NCBI RefSeq assembly: GCF_024623725.1
Contig: NZ_JANKHG010000014.1
Coordinates: 390,243 to 454,242 of the forward strand
Length of the DNA: 64,000 nucleotides
Reading direction: 5' to 3'
DNA from: Limnobacter parvus
Lineage (GTDB): Bacteria; Pseudomonadota; Gammaproteobacteria; Burkholderiales; Burkholderiaceae_B
The notes under the pieces are model-generated. The model was not told the DNA's origin. It saw only the letters and a program-made list of their open reading frames with translations, and made no database searches. Shown here piece after piece: positions 33,999 to 42,984 of the stretch. The position numbers were made by a program, and so were the translations under genes. The first letter of the stretch is position 1. Each line of letters opens with the position of its first letter.

Positions 33999-36404
33999 TT
34001 AGTTACGAACAGGTTTGCCGGTTTGCAGCATGCCCATGATTCGTTCTTGTGTTTTGGGGTTGTCGAGCAACTTCACGAAGTGCTTGCGTTCCAGATTCAG
34101 GAACCACTCTTCATCCACCAAAGAGCCAGTATCAATTTCGCCACCGCACACCACTTCGGCGATTACGCAACCCAAATGGAAGTCATAAGCAGAAATGAAA
34201 CCACCGTCGCGCATGTTCACCAACTGCGCCTTGATTGTGGCGTAGCCAGATTTTCCAGCAGCGGGCACACCCTTGATTTTGTGGGGTGGGCGATAGCCGC
34301 CATCGAACATGGCGCGAGCGCGTGAAATGGCGACATACAGCAGTTCATGGCTGTTGAAGACAATGGTGTCGGATTCCTTGATGAAGCCCAGCTCGCGACA
34401 TTCCATGGCCGATGTGCCCACCTTGGCGGTAGCAGCGGTCATGAAGCCGTCTTTTAGAAAAGCCAATACATCGGCTGAACCCGCTTTTTGAGCAGCCAGG
34501 CCAGCATTGACAGCGATTTCTTTCAAGCCACCGCCGCCAGGAATCAGACCCACGCCCACTTCCACCAAGCCCATATAGCTTTCCAGGGTTGCAACACGCG
34601 CAGCACAGTGAATTGCAAATTCACAACCACCACCCAAAGCCAAGCCAGTTACGGCGGCCACGGTGGGAACTTGTGCGTATTTCAATGCAGCTGTGCCTTT
34701 CTGGAATTCTGCAACCATGGGTTCGATGGCCTTGCCACCGCCTTGCATGAATGCAGGCAACATGGCTTGCAAATCAGCACCTGCACTGAAAGGCTCATCG
34801 GGGCTCCACAGCACCAAGCCTTTGTAGCTTTTCTCGGCCAGGGCAATGGCTTCGTGGGTGCCAGTGATCACATCGGGACCAATCGCATGCATTTTGGTTT
34901 TGATGGACAAAACAAGAACGTCATCATGGCCCGGTGCAGTCCAGATTCGAACTGCATCGTTTTCTTTGATGGTGGTGCCACCGTTGTGGCCCGTCACGGT
35001 TGTTTCGCCCAATACTTTGGCGCGGAAAATCTGGCGCTGGTACACCGGCAAATCTTTGCGTGGCACGAATGCGTTGGTCGCTGGGCCGAATGCGCCCGCT
35101 GTGCTGTACACGCCGCCGTTGTCGGCCACAGGACCTTCAAATACCCAGGCGGGCAGCGGTGCATTGCACAGGGCCTCGCCTGCTTCGATGTCGGCTTTCA
35201 CCCACTCGGCAACCTGCTTCCAACCTGCGGCTTGCCAGGTTTCAAATGGACCTTCTGTCCAGCCGTAACCCCAGCGCAAACTGAAATCAACTTCACGTGC
35301 AGTGTCTGCAATCTCGTTCAAATGGAATGCAATGTAGTGGAATGCGTCACGGAAAATCGCCCACAGGAATTTGGCTTGCGGATGATCGGAAGCGCGCAGC
35401 GCGGCCATGCGTTCAGCCACGTTGCGATTCTTCAGAATTTTCAAAACGCCTTCATCGGCTTTGCCTTCGGAGGGCACGTAGCTGCTGGAGTTCGCATCGA
35501 ACACCATGATCTGCTTGCCTTCTTTCTTGAAAAAGCCACCTTTGGTTTTCTGACCCAAGGCGCCTTTTTCTACCAGTGTTTTCAACACGGCCGGTGTTGC
35601 ATAGCTGGGTGCAAACGGATCGTTGGGCAAGGTGTTTTGCATGGTTGCAATCACGTGACCCATGGTGTCCAGACCCACCACATCGGCGGTGCGGAATGTG
35701 GCTGATTTTGCACGGCCCAGTTTGGAACCGGTCAGCTGGTCAACGATGTCGAATGGAATGCCGTACTTTTGCGCTTCAGCCATGGTGGCCAGCATGCCGG
35801 CGACACCCACGCGGTTGGCCACGAAGTTGGGCGTGTCTTTGGCGGTAATAATGCCTTTGCCCAAGGTGGTGGTCAGGAAGGTTTCCAGATTGTCCAAGAT
35901 GTCCTGGCGTGTGGTCGGCAGCGGAATCAGTTCGCACAGGTGCATGTAGCGCGGTGGATTGAAGAAGTGAACACCACAGAAGCGGCTTTTCAATTCAGAT
36001 TCAAACCCTTCGCTGAGCTTGGCGATCGACAAGCCTGAAGTGTTGGTCGCAAAAATTGCATTCGCATTGATGTGCGGTGCCACTTTTTTGTACAAGTCGT
36101 GTTTCCAGTCCATGCGTTCGGCAATGGCCTCAATCACCAGGTCGCAGCCTTGCAGCAGTTCAAGGTGCTCTTCGTAGTTGGCGGCTTGCACGTATTGTGC
36201 AACGTCTTTCGCGCCAAACGGTGCGGGTTTCAGCTTGGTCAGGTTCAGAATGGCTTTGTCGACGATGCCATTCTTGGGGCCTTCTTTGGCGGGCAGATCA
36301 AACAGCACCACAGGCACTTTGGCATTGGCACAGTGGGCTGCAATTTGTGCACCCATCACGCCAGCGCCAAGCACGGCGACTTTGCGAACGATGAAATTGG
36401 ACAC
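33999..36404 (-). CDS. fadB: 3-hydroxyacyl-CoA dehydrogenase/enoyl-CoA hydratase fusion
   Basis: 801 residues from a GTG with GGAG in front; the upstream ATG at 36434 would put the ribosome site inside the gene. Domain order is reversed from E. coli FadB: residues 1-300 bind NAD (RKVAVLGAGVMGAQIAAHCA, HFFNPPRYMHLCELIP), a second dehydrogenase domain follows, and a crotonase domain is near residues 500-690 (LWSPDEPFSAGADLQAMLP, ALGGGCEFAIHCAARVA). Catalyses hydration of enoyl-CoA and oxidation of L-3-hydroxyacyl-CoA. Symbol given by role; other names are used for this architecture. Confidence 0.92.
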   Translation of the reverse strand: MSNFIVRKVAVLGAGVMGAQIAAHCANAKVPVVLFDLPAKEGPKNGIVDKAILNLTKLKPAPFGAKDVAQYVQAANYEEHLELLQGCDLVIEAIAERMDWKHDLYKKVAPHINANAIFATNTSGLSIAKLSEGFESELKSRFCGVHFFNPPRYMHLCELIPLPTTRQDILDNLETFLTTTLGKGIITAKDTPNFVANRVGVAGMLATMAEAQKYGIPFDIVDQLTGSKLGRAKSATFRTADVVGLDTMGHVIATMQNTLPNDPFAPSYATPAVLKTLVEKGALGQKTKGGFFKKEGKQIMVFDANSSSYVPSEGKADEGVLKILKNRNVAERMAALRASDHPQAKFLWAIFRDAFHYIAFHLNEIADTAREVDFSLRWGYGWTEGPFETWQAAGWKQVAEWVKADIEAGEALCNAPLPAWVFEGPVADNGGVYSTAGAFGPATNAFVPRKDLPVYQRQIFRAKVLGETTVTGHNGGTTIKENDAVRIWTAPGHDDVLVLSIKTKMHAIGPDVITGTHEAIALAEKSYKGLVLWSPDEPFSAGADLQAMLPAFMQGGGKAIEPMVAEFQKGTAALKYAQVPTVAAVTGLALGGGCEFAIHCAARVATLESYMGLVEVGVGLIPGGGGLKEIAVNAGLAAQKAGSADVLAFLKDGFMTAATAKVGTSAMECRELGFIKESDTIVFNSHELLYVAISRARAMFDGGYRPPHKIKGVPAAGKSGYATIKAQLVNMRDGGFISAYDFHLGCVIAEVVCGGEIDTGSLVDEEWFLNLERKHFVKLLDNPKTQERIMGMLQTGKPVRN

Positions 36405-36436
36405 GCGTGTCTCCTTCAGGTTAATTGGTTTCAACG

Positions 36437-36461
36437 CCCGCAGCCGCTGTTGGGCCGCGGG
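36437..36461 (-). other. Hairpin in fadE-fadB spacer
   Basis: CCCGCAGCC (36437-36445) pairs with GGCCGCGGG (36453-36461) with one mismatch in the 76-base spacer. No U run follows on the minus strand, so it is more likely an RNA stability or processing element than a terminator. Confidence 0.35.
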
Positions 36462-36480
36462 GTACTACAGAACGGATTTC

Positions 36481-38271
36481 TTAGAACAGGTCTGCTTCCA
36501 TTTCCATCAAAGTGGCTGAACCCGCGCGTGCCTTGCGAATCAGCATGGCAGTTTCAGGCAGCATTTTCTGGAAGTAGAAGCGGGCTGTGTGCAGCTTGGC
36601 GGTGTAGAACTTGTCGCCGCTGGCTTGTTTTTCCAGCGCGATTTTTGCAGCTTTCGCGAAGAAGTAGGCATAGAACAAGTGGCCCACTACACGCAGGTAA
36701 TCCACGGCAGCAGCGCCCACTTCATCGGGGTTCTGCATGGCCTTGCCACCAATTTCCATAGTCAGCTTGCTGACCTTGTCGCCCAAATCAGCCAAGGGTT
36801 CAATGAACTCTTTCATGGCCGGGTTGTTGGCTTCTGCTTCACACAATACACGCACCATTTTGCCGAACTTCATTAACTTGGCACCACCGTCGCCCAGCAC
36901 TTTGCGACCCAACAGGTCGAGTGACTGAATGGTGTTGGTGCCTTCGTAGATCATGTTAATACGGCTGTCGCGAACGTACTGTTCCATACCCCACTCAGCG
37001 ATATAACCATGACCACCATACACCTGCATGCAGTGCGAAGTGGCTTCCCAAGCGTTGTCGGTAATGAAAGCCTTAACGATCGGTGTGGCCAGGGCAACCA
37101 TTTCTGAAGCTTCCTTGCGAACTGCTTCATCGGGGTGGCTCAATTCTTTGTCCAGTTCCAGCGCGGTCCACATGCACAGTGCGCGGCCACCTTCGGCATA
37201 CGCACGGGTGGTCAGCAACATTTTGCGCACATCGGGGTGAACCAGAATGGAATCAGCAGGTTTGTCTGCTGACTTTGGGCCTGTCAGTGAACGGCCCTGA
37301 ATTCGGTCTTTGGCGTACACCACTGCGTTTTGATACGCCACCTCTGTCAGACCCAGTGACTGCATGCCCACGCCCAAACGGGCTGCGTTCATCATCACAA
37401 ACATGGCCGCCAAACCTCGGTGGGGTTGACCAATCAGCCAGCCGCTTGCGCCGTCCAGGTTGATTTGGCAAGTTGCATTGCCGTGAATGCCCATTTTGTG
37501 TTCAATTGCACCGCAGAAAATCGGGTTGCGCGCGCCCAGTGAACCATCGGCATTGGGAATGAACTTTGGAACCAGGAACAGGGAAATACCCTTGGTGCCA
37601 ACGGGTGCGTCGGGCAGGCGGGCCAACACCAGGTGAATGATGTTTTCGGCCATGTCGTGTTCACCACTGCTGATGAAAATTTTCGCGCCGGTAATTTTGT
37701 AGCTGCCATCGGCCTGTGGCTCTGCCTTGCTGCGCAACATGCCCAAATCAGTACCGCAATGGGGTTCGGTCAGGCACATGGTGCCGGTCCACTCGCCGCT
37801 GGTCAGCTTGGGAAGGTAGAGGTCTTTCTGTTCCTGGCTGCCGTGTTCGTGCAGGCAATCGTAAGCGCCGTGGGTCAGGCCGGGGTACATGGTCCAGGCC
37901 TGGTTGGCGCTGTTCATCATTTCGTAAAAAGCCTGATTGACCGTCACTGGTAGGCCTTGGCCACCGTAGTTGGGGTCGCAGCTTAGCGACGCCCAGCCGG
38001 CTTCCACAAACTGCTGATAGGCCTCTTTAAAACCTGTGGGTGTTTTCAGGGAATGGTCGGCCTTGTTCAGGGTACAACCTTCCGAATCGCCAATGGCATT
38101 GAGCGGCTGAAGCACTTCTGAACAGAACTTGCCACCCTCTTCCATGATTTGGTTCATGGTATCGGCGTCAATTTCATTAAAAGCTGGAATGCTTTTGAAG
38201 ATGGATTCTGCATTGAACATTTCATGCAACACGAATTGCATGTCGCGGATTGGGGGCGTGTATTGGCTCAT
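36481..38271 (-). CDS. Acyl-CoA dehydrogenase (FadE-type, with C-terminal extension)
   Basis: 596-residue FAD enzyme for the first step of beta-oxidation. It has MCLTEPHCGTDLGMLRSKAE (substrate/FAD loop), HKMGIHGNATCQINLDGASG, MQVYGGHGYIAEWGMEQYVR and the catalytic Glu region MIYEGTNTIQSLDLLGRKV. After about residue 470 there is the extra helical domain found in the long bacterial version (acyl-CoA dehydrogenase C-terminal domain). It heads the fad genes directly after the TetR gene with a 16-base gap. Confidence 0.94.
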   Translation of the reverse strand: MSQYTPPIRDMQFVLHEMFNAESIFKSIPAFNEIDADTMNQIMEEGGKFCSEVLQPLNAIGDSEGCTLNKADHSLKTPTGFKEAYQQFVEAGWASLSCDPNYGGQGLPVTVNQAFYEMMNSANQAWTMYPGLTHGAYDCLHEHGSQEQKDLYLPKLTSGEWTGTMCLTEPHCGTDLGMLRSKAEPQADGSYKITGAKIFISSGEHDMAENIIHLVLARLPDAPVGTKGISLFLVPKFIPNADGSLGARNPIFCGAIEHKMGIHGNATCQINLDGASGWLIGQPHRGLAAMFVMMNAARLGVGMQSLGLTEVAYQNAVVYAKDRIQGRSLTGPKSADKPADSILVHPDVRKMLLTTRAYAEGGRALCMWTALELDKELSHPDEAVRKEASEMVALATPIVKAFITDNAWEATSHCMQVYGGHGYIAEWGMEQYVRDSRINMIYEGTNTIQSLDLLGRKVLGDGGAKLMKFGKMVRVLCEAEANNPAMKEFIEPLADLGDKVSKLTMEIGGKAMQNPDEVGAAAVDYLRVVGHLFYAYFFAKAAKIALEKQASGDKFYTAKLHTARFYFQKMLPETAMLIRKARAGSATLMEMEADLF

Positions 38272-38287
38272 TTAAGGTCTCCTGGTA

Positions 38288-38902
38288 CTACTGGCTCAGA
38301 ATTTCTGATTGGGTTTGCTGGTAATGCTGAATCATGCGTTCGAAGCCTTGGCTGGCTCGCTTCACAGACATGGAGTCGCCCATCAGGCGGCCTTGCTGGT
38401 GCGCTGCCAGAATCAGGCCAACCATCTCGAAAACGAGTTGATCCGCATGCGCCTGATTGGCTGGTAAATGATTTTCTTCGATGGCCTGTGCCGTGGCACG
38501 GTGCATTTCTTTTTGCCAGTCGCGATGCATTTTCACCAGGACATCGCGAACCGCCCCTGGTCTGTCATCGTATTCTGTCGCGCCTGAAATATAGATGCAA
38601 CCACTGTCGATTTCCTTGCCGATTCGATCCAGCCAACGCATGAAAATTGCGCGCAAGCGCGGCAAGCCACGAGGCTCTTTCAAACAAGGGAACAACACAG
38701 CATTAATAAATTGGGTCTCGTACTCTTGAAGTACGGCAATTTGAAGTTCTTCCCGCGAACCAAAGTGGGCGAACACGCCACTTTTGCTCATGGTCATTTT
38801 TTCAGCGATAGAGCCAATGGTTAAACCCTCGAGCCCTTGAGTGGACGCGATTTCTAGCGCCGCCTCTAAAATGGCGGCTCGGGTTTGTTCACCTTTGCGC
38901 AT
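38288..38902 (-). CDS. TetR-family regulator of the fad locus
   Basis: 204 residues. The N-terminal domain AILEAALEIASTQGLEGLTI and AEKMTMSKSGVFAHFGSREE is a TetR helix-turn-helix; the rest is the ligand half with a TetR C-terminal domain of the type seen in fatty-acid regulators. It is the first gene of the fadE-B-A run, so a role as an acyl-CoA-responsive repressor is likely, by context. A palindrome 13 bases before its start may be its operator. Confidence 0.88.
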   Translation of the reverse strand: MRKGEQTRAAILEAALEIASTQGLEGLTIGSIAEKMTMSKSGVFAHFGSREELQIAVLQEYETQFINAVLFPCLKEPRGLPRLRAIFMRWLDRIGKEIDSGCIYISGATEYDDRPGAVRDVLVKMHRDWQKEMHRATAQAIEENHLPANQAHADQLVFEMVGLILAAHQQGRLMGDSMSVKRASQGFERMIQHYQQTQSEILSQ

Positions 38903-38914
38903 ATAAAAATAGAC

Positions 38915-38924
38915 CGAACGTTCG
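38915..38924. promoter_or_regulatory. Candidate operator of the fad TetR regulator
   Basis: Perfect 10-bp palindrome CGAACGTTCG within GACCGAACGTTCGTTT, just before the TetR start. The rest of the 254-base gap up to the DoxX gene holds no gene. Confidence 0.5.
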
Positions 38925-39156
38925 TTTTTTTATGAGTGTACGCTATTTCTTCTTGAATATGGGAACAGGCGGGGTTAGAGATTTTCCTCTAGGCGCAAAC
39001 AGGTACATGGATTCAATAAGAAATTCGTTCCAGCAAAAATCTAATTCAAATAATTTGAACTAGAAATCCAAAAAGTACTGCTCGATTATCGTCGAATTGG
39101 CACGCAATATTCACTCATCGACTCGGTGAGTCGCAAACCCAATACGGAGAATTGAA

Positions 39157-39609
39157 ATGACTACAGCACACAATTTGCAAACAAGCAGTAACTTCATTGA
39201 CAACGCCTTCAACAGTTCTGCCTCCACAATCGCCTTGATCGGACGAGTGCTGCTTGCAGCCATGTTCGTTCTGGCTGGAATAGAAAAGATCAGCGGCTTC
39301 GAAGGCACAGCGGGTTACATCGCTTCGGTGGGCCTGCCCTTTTCTGAAGTGCTGACCGTATTAACCATTGCAGTTGAAATTGGCGCTGGCCTTGCTCTGA
39401 TTGTTGGCTTCCAAGCACGAATTGCTGCGTTGCTGCTGGCGGGCTTTACTTTGGCTGCTTCTGTGCTGTTTCACAATTACTGGGCCATGCCTGCGGAACA
39501 AGCCTATGTGCAGCAATTGATGTTCATGAAAAACATCAGCGTGGCGGGTGGTCTGTTGATGATTGTGGCCTTGGGCGGAGGCTCGTTTTCTCTGGGTCGT
39601 AAAAATTGA
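39157..39609 (+). CDS. DoxX-family membrane protein
   Basis: 150 residues with four membrane segments. The DoxX pattern is visible: IGRVLLAAMFVLAGIEKISG, then VEIGAGLALIVGFQARIAAL and ASVLFHNYWAMP, then MKNISVAGGLLMIVALGGGS. Often linked to redox or sulfur-stress functions; molecular role unclear. CGGAGA seven bases before the ATG. Divergent from the fad TetR gene. Confidence 0.9.
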   Translation: MTTAHNLQTSSNFIDNAFNSSASTIALIGRVLLAAMFVLAGIEKISGFEGTAGYIASVGLPFSEVLTVLTIAVEIGAGLALIVGFQARIAALLLAGFTLAASVLFHNYWAMPAEQAYVQQLMFMKNISVAGGLLMIVALGGGSFSLGRKN

Positions 39610-39759
39610 AGATTGCGGGATTGATAACCGGGTTAAAACTCAGTGGTTCATTACCTTGAAATAGTTCACCCTAACGAAGCACGCGCAAGGAACTTCTTTT
39701 CATGTTTGGCAGGCGCACGATATTGATGGTGATGTTTGAACAACATCAGGAGATTAAAC

Positions 39760-40389
39760 ATGCCGTCAATATCTGCCGCTGCGGCACACTCAGCACACTT
39801 CATAGACACCGAAGCACAAACCACGCAGATCACATCAAGTGAAAGTCGGAGCAAAAAAGGGGGGTATTTGAGACGCGCTGTATTTGCCGCTTGCGCGCTT
39901 GGCATTGCTGGAGGACTGGCGCAGGCGTTTCGCACCCAAAACACTCAACCGTATTACCCAGCAAACCGGCAGTTGCAAAGCAACAATGATACGGCGACTG
40001 CGATACCTGAGCCGCAAGCGGAACCAGGCGCCAACAATACGACACCGATCCCCACGCCTGAACCTACACTTGAGCCATGCCCTAAGGGCACATACAGGGA
40101 TGACCAAAAGACCAAAAACAGGGACATGAGAAATCTGAAAATAACACTTGCCGCAAGTGGCGGAACAGCGCTAGCGGGCATCATGATTCCATCCTTATTG
40201 TGTTGCATACCACTGTATCGAACTACTGGATCTGATAGAAACGCAATCGTTAGTTGTGGGGGGCTTCTGGGCATCTTGGGCGCTCCAGTGTTCTTTTTTA
40301 CGAGCATCATTACAATGTTCATTGCAAGTGCGAAACCAGACGGACTGTGTCATAGACCGCCGCCTCATTCTGGAGCAGTAGCGGGTTGA
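39760..40389 (+). CDS. Orphan three-segment membrane protein, family A copy 1
   Basis: 209 residues from the ATG at 39760, chosen for AGGAG nine bases upstream; a TTG at 39736 lacks one. No family recognised. A polar N-terminus, one membrane segment (about residues 43-62), a Pro/Thr/Asn-rich linker with PEPQAEPGANNTTPIPTPEP, then a second pair of membrane segments with Cys residues (LLCCIPLY) and a short tail with DGLC. The next gene has the same layout and matching pieces (MPS start, R-[QM]-L-x-S-N, DG-x-C), so the two are diverged duplicates. Located between DoxX and pdeM. Confidence 0.65.
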   Translation: MPSISAAAAHSAHFIDTEAQTTQITSSESRSKKGGYLRRAVFAACALGIAGGLAQAFRTQNTQPYYPANRQLQSNNDTATAIPEPQAEPGANNTTPIPTPEPTLEPCPKGTYRDDQKTKNRDMRNLKITLAASGGTALAGIMIPSLLCCIPLYRTTGSDRNAIVSCGGLLGILGAPVFFFTSIITMFIASAKPDGLCHRPPPHSGAVAG

Positions 40390-40408
40390 GCGTCAGAAAG
40401 GAGCAAAG

Positions 40409-40960
40409 ATGAATCCAATTTCAATGCCAAGCAGGCTAAATTCCATCCCTAATGACCTAGAAACGCAGCATTTGACACCCGCACAGTATCAACGAAGTTC
40501 CGCAAAAAATACGGCTTTAAAGGTTGGTGCAACCGTGCTGTGTGGTACGGCGCTTGCTGCGGCCATGATAATGGCGCTTAAACACCAACCAGTTCATGAC
40601 GGTGATTTTCAGCCAATGCGAATGCTGGCTAGTAATGAGACCGACCCGTGTGCTGAATTAAATAAAAATGGTGGTAGGTACACCCCAATAGACAGACCCA
40701 AATCACTGCGGGACGCAACGATCGGATTAATCTTCTTTGGAAGCCTTACTGCACCTTGCATACTTGGTGGAATAGTCGGTGAGATACAACGTAGGCTGGG
40801 AAATGAAGAAGATGGAGCTATAAGGACTTCGTGCTGTTGTTGCGCGGCATTCCCCATGATTGGATTTGTTGTGGCAATCAACCTATATACGAAGTTTAAG
40901 GGCATGACAGATGGGCAATGTTGGGACAGTTCAGATGGGTGGGAAGGTAGCCGCGGATAA
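40409..40960 (+). CDS. Orphan three-segment membrane protein, family A copy 2
   Basis: 183 residues, preceded by AAAGGAG seven bases before the ATG and 19 bases after copy 1. Layout: polar N-terminus, membrane segment TALKVGATVLCGTALAAAMI, extracytoplasmic-type linker ending RYTPIDRPKSLRDA, membrane segment IGLIFFGSLTAPCILGGIVG, then four consecutive Cys (SCCCCAAFP) at the start of a third segment, and a tail with MTDGQC. The Cys cluster could bind metal or form lipid or disulfide links. No family recognised; function unknown. Confidence 0.65.
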   Translation: MNPISMPSRLNSIPNDLETQHLTPAQYQRSSAKNTALKVGATVLCGTALAAAMIMALKHQPVHDGDFQPMRMLASNETDPCAELNKNGGRYTPIDRPKSLRDATIGLIFFGSLTAPCILGGIVGEIQRRLGNEEDGAIRTSCCCCAAFPMIGFVVAINLYTKFKGMTDGQCWDSSDGWEGSRG

Positions 40961-41025
40961 AACATGAAGCGCCATCTCTAAGCATAGGTGAGCGCTCAGC
41001 GTTTGTACTGAAAACTTCGTTCCTG

Positions 41026-41676
41026 TTACACGACTGGAAAAACCTGCTCGCCCGTTACGGGCCGCACTTGATACCCACCGGTAAAATCGCCGAAAGAAGG
41101 CAGAATAAGTTTGTCAGTTTGCAAGTAAAAACAGGGCAACCTTGCTCTGCTTCTACCCTTTCCGTTTAACACCACAACCGGGTGTTCATGCCCAGCCAGC
41201 ACAAACGCACCGGGTACGTTTTGCGGGTGATGACACAGCGCAAAACCTCCCACGCTGAAGGGTTCATTCACCATTGAAATATTTAGGCTACCGGGTGGGT
41301 CGCCGGCTTTGCTGTCGTGGTTGCCACGAATCAATGTCATTTCAATACTTGCATGTGCTGCGCGCCAATTCTGCAATTTGCCCAGCAAATCCGGATTGTG
41401 TGCGGCCTTGGCATGCAGCAAATCGCCAAGAAAAAAAATAGACCTGGGTTGAAAATGGTCGATCGCAGCGGTAAGCCGATCCAGATTGCTTTGCGTTGTG
41501 CCTGCAGGCACAGGCACGCCAAGGCTGCGAAACGTGGCTGCTTTGCCCAAGTGAATGTCTGCCACAAACAGTGCTTGGTGCAGCGGGTCGAAAATAACCT
41601 TGTGACTGCACAACACCAAACTGCCGCCTGGCGTTTGAATCGAATGAACGGGCGAAGCGCCTGAAAGTAAAACCAC
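41026..41676 (-). CDS. pdeM: Ligase-associated DNA damage response endonuclease PdeM
   Basis: 216-residue calcineurin-type metallophosphoesterase. Metal-site motifs are intact and ordered: VADIHLGKAATF, FLGDLLHAK, LIRGNHDSK and LAGHEHPVV, and the C-terminal LPSFGDFTGGY is typical of PdeM. In the ligase-associated (LDD) cluster it partners an Lhr-like helicase, an ATP-dependent ligase and an MBL exonuclease in repair. A GTG start is used. It is separated from its usual helicase neighbour by two inserted genes. Confidence 0.9.
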   Translation of the reverse strand: MVLLSGASPVHSIQTPGGSLVLCSHKVIFDPLHQALFVADIHLGKAATFRSLGVPVPAGTTQSNLDRLTAAIDHFQPRSIFFLGDLLHAKAAHNPDLLGKLQNWRAAHASIEMTLIRGNHDSKAGDPPGSLNISMVNEPFSVGGFALCHHPQNVPGAFVLAGHEHPVVVLNGKGRSRARLPCFYLQTDKLILPSFGDFTGGYQVRPVTGEQVFPVV

Positions 41677-41740
41677 AATAAGCTTCAGAAATACAGACAG
41701 GCGCCAAGCTTAATACACGGTCAAATTAGCTGCAATCGAA

Positions 41741-42268
41741 TCAACCAAAACTGGGCAACAAGTTGCTGGCGCGAGAACTGGATGAACCATTCAATTCTCT
41801 ATCAGCGTTGTCGATGTTTGTCACTGCATTCGACACCTTGTCCATGTGATCACGTTTCAAGATGGCCAAATTTGCGCACACCTCACTGGCGCTATCCATC
41901 ATTGCAACGGTCATGTCAGTTCCGCTCAAATTTAACTGCCGCTGACCTCGAGGCATCGAAAACTGCTCGGTAATACGCAACATGGTGATCATCCGCTGGT
42001 CAAGGTCTTCGTCCACCTCACGCCCATCGCGCTCATAGTTACCAAGGTCGTTAATCGCCTGCTGCAAAGATCGACCTGTGTAACTACTTGCGCCCTGCAC
42101 AGCGAATGCTTGTGCGGAGAGGCCTGAAGCGCGACGCTTTTGCCCCGCGACGAATTCATTTGCAGCATTCAAGGTGTTTTTGGATTCCTGAAATGACATT
42201 AATACCGCCGCCATGCCCACTGTGTTGCCAGCCCGATTCACCGTCAATTTGTTACTAAACCATCCCAT
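41741..42268 (-). CDS. Orphan helical protein, family B copy 1
   Basis: 175 residues, no signal peptide or membrane segment, mostly helical with a low-complexity Ser tail (NGSSSSRASN). Family not recognised. Aligned without gaps to the upstream gene, 74 of the first 161 positions are identical by my count; conserved points include the start M-x-WF, QKxRA, TGxSLQxAIxDL, ERD and GQR. The ribosome site is AAGAGG. Inserted with its copy between pdeM and the Lhr helicase gene. Confidence 0.7.
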   Translation of the reverse strand: MGWFSNKLTVNRAGNTVGMAAVLMSFQESKNTLNAANEFVAGQKRRASGLSAQAFAVQGASSYTGRSLQQAINDLGNYERDGREVDEDLDQRMITMLRITEQFSMPRGQRQLNLSGTDMTVAMMDSASEVCANLAILKRDHMDKVSNAVTNIDNADRELNGSSSSRASNLLPSFG

Positions 42269-42280
42269 GCCTGCACCTCT

Positions 42281-42331
42281 TACTTTTCGTTGAAAACGCT
42301 AGGTGACAGGCATGAAAAAGGTGGTTCCACC
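42281..42331 (-). repeat. Leader repeat upstream of family B copy 1
   Basis: 51 bp matching 42928-42978 at 38 positions by eye. It contains GGTGGttCCACC followed, on the minus strand, by five T residues. The leader was duplicated with the gene and conserved, suggesting a shared promoter or RNA control element. Confidence 0.65.
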
Positions 42332-42357
42332 AACAGGTCGGTTCTGCGTGAAGTTGT

Positions 42358-42915
42358 TCAACTCTGAAGCCAATTTACTTCAATTGAGCCGGGCAAGTCG
42401 GGTAACAAATGAATTGCGCTTGTACACAATGGGCCATTGAGCTCAAAATCTGTAAGGTCAATGCGGGTTACAGCCGCCGACACACCCGACATGTGCTCAA
42501 TTTTTAACTCACTCAAAGCACCCATAATCTCTGCTGCACTTTCAATCACAGAATCGGCCATGTCACTTTCCCGCATACTCATAATTCGCTGGCCTGGCGG
42601 CAGTGCATATTGCTTGATGATCAATTCCAGGGTCACAAGGCGTTGACTAAAATTGTCGTTCACCGAGCGACTGTCTCTTTCGAAATGAGCGAGATCATCG
42701 ATTGCATGCTGCAAAGATTGACCTGTGGAGTTGCTTGCACTATCAATCGCAGAGAATTGAACCGCAAGTTGCTCTGCCCGATTCTTTTGACCCATCACAA
42801 ACTTGTTTGCCTCAGTCAGCGTGCACTTGAATTCCTTTAACGAAACCATCACTGCTTTCATTCTTTCCGCGTCAGTAGCGCGATTGGCAGTTGTTCTAGT
42901 GTTGAACCAATCCAT
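42358..42915 (-). CDS. Orphan helical protein, family B copy 2
   Basis: 185 residues, same fold pattern as the copy downstream, with a longer C-terminus (LLPDLPGSIEVNWLQS) replacing the Ser-rich tail. Conserved core includes EANKFVMGQKNRAEQL, TGQSLQHAIDDLAHFERDSR and YALPPGQR. Cytoplasmic by prediction; function unknown. AGAGGG lies before the ATG. The protein looks like a regulator or scaffold rather than an enzyme, but this is only an impression. Confidence 0.7.
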   Translation of the reverse strand: MDWFNTRTTANRATDAERMKAVMVSLKEFKCTLTEANKFVMGQKNRAEQLAVQFSAIDSASNSTGQSLQHAIDDLAHFERDSRSVNDNFSQRLVTLELIIKQYALPPGQRIMSMRESDMADSVIESAAEIMGALSELKIEHMSGVSAAVTRIDLTDFELNGPLCTSAIHLLPDLPGSIEVNWLQS

Positions 42916-42927
42916 TGCAGTACCCTC

Positions 42928-42978
42928 TACTTTTTATTGAAAGCGCTAGGTGGGGTAGTTAAAAACGGTGGTTCCAAC
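42928..42978 (-). repeat. Leader repeat upstream of family B copy 2
   Basis: Second copy of the 51-bp leader (see 42281-42331), beginning 13 bases upstream of the gene start and ending 7 bases from the stop of the Lhr helicase gene. Confidence 0.65.
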
Positions 42979-42984
42979 AATGCC

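Noticed and set aside
34488-35705. 405-codon open frame on the plus strand
   Set aside because: It lies wholly antisense to the fadB gene, whose protein has intact NAD and crotonase motifs; the plus-strand translation is Cys/His-rich and matches no family.
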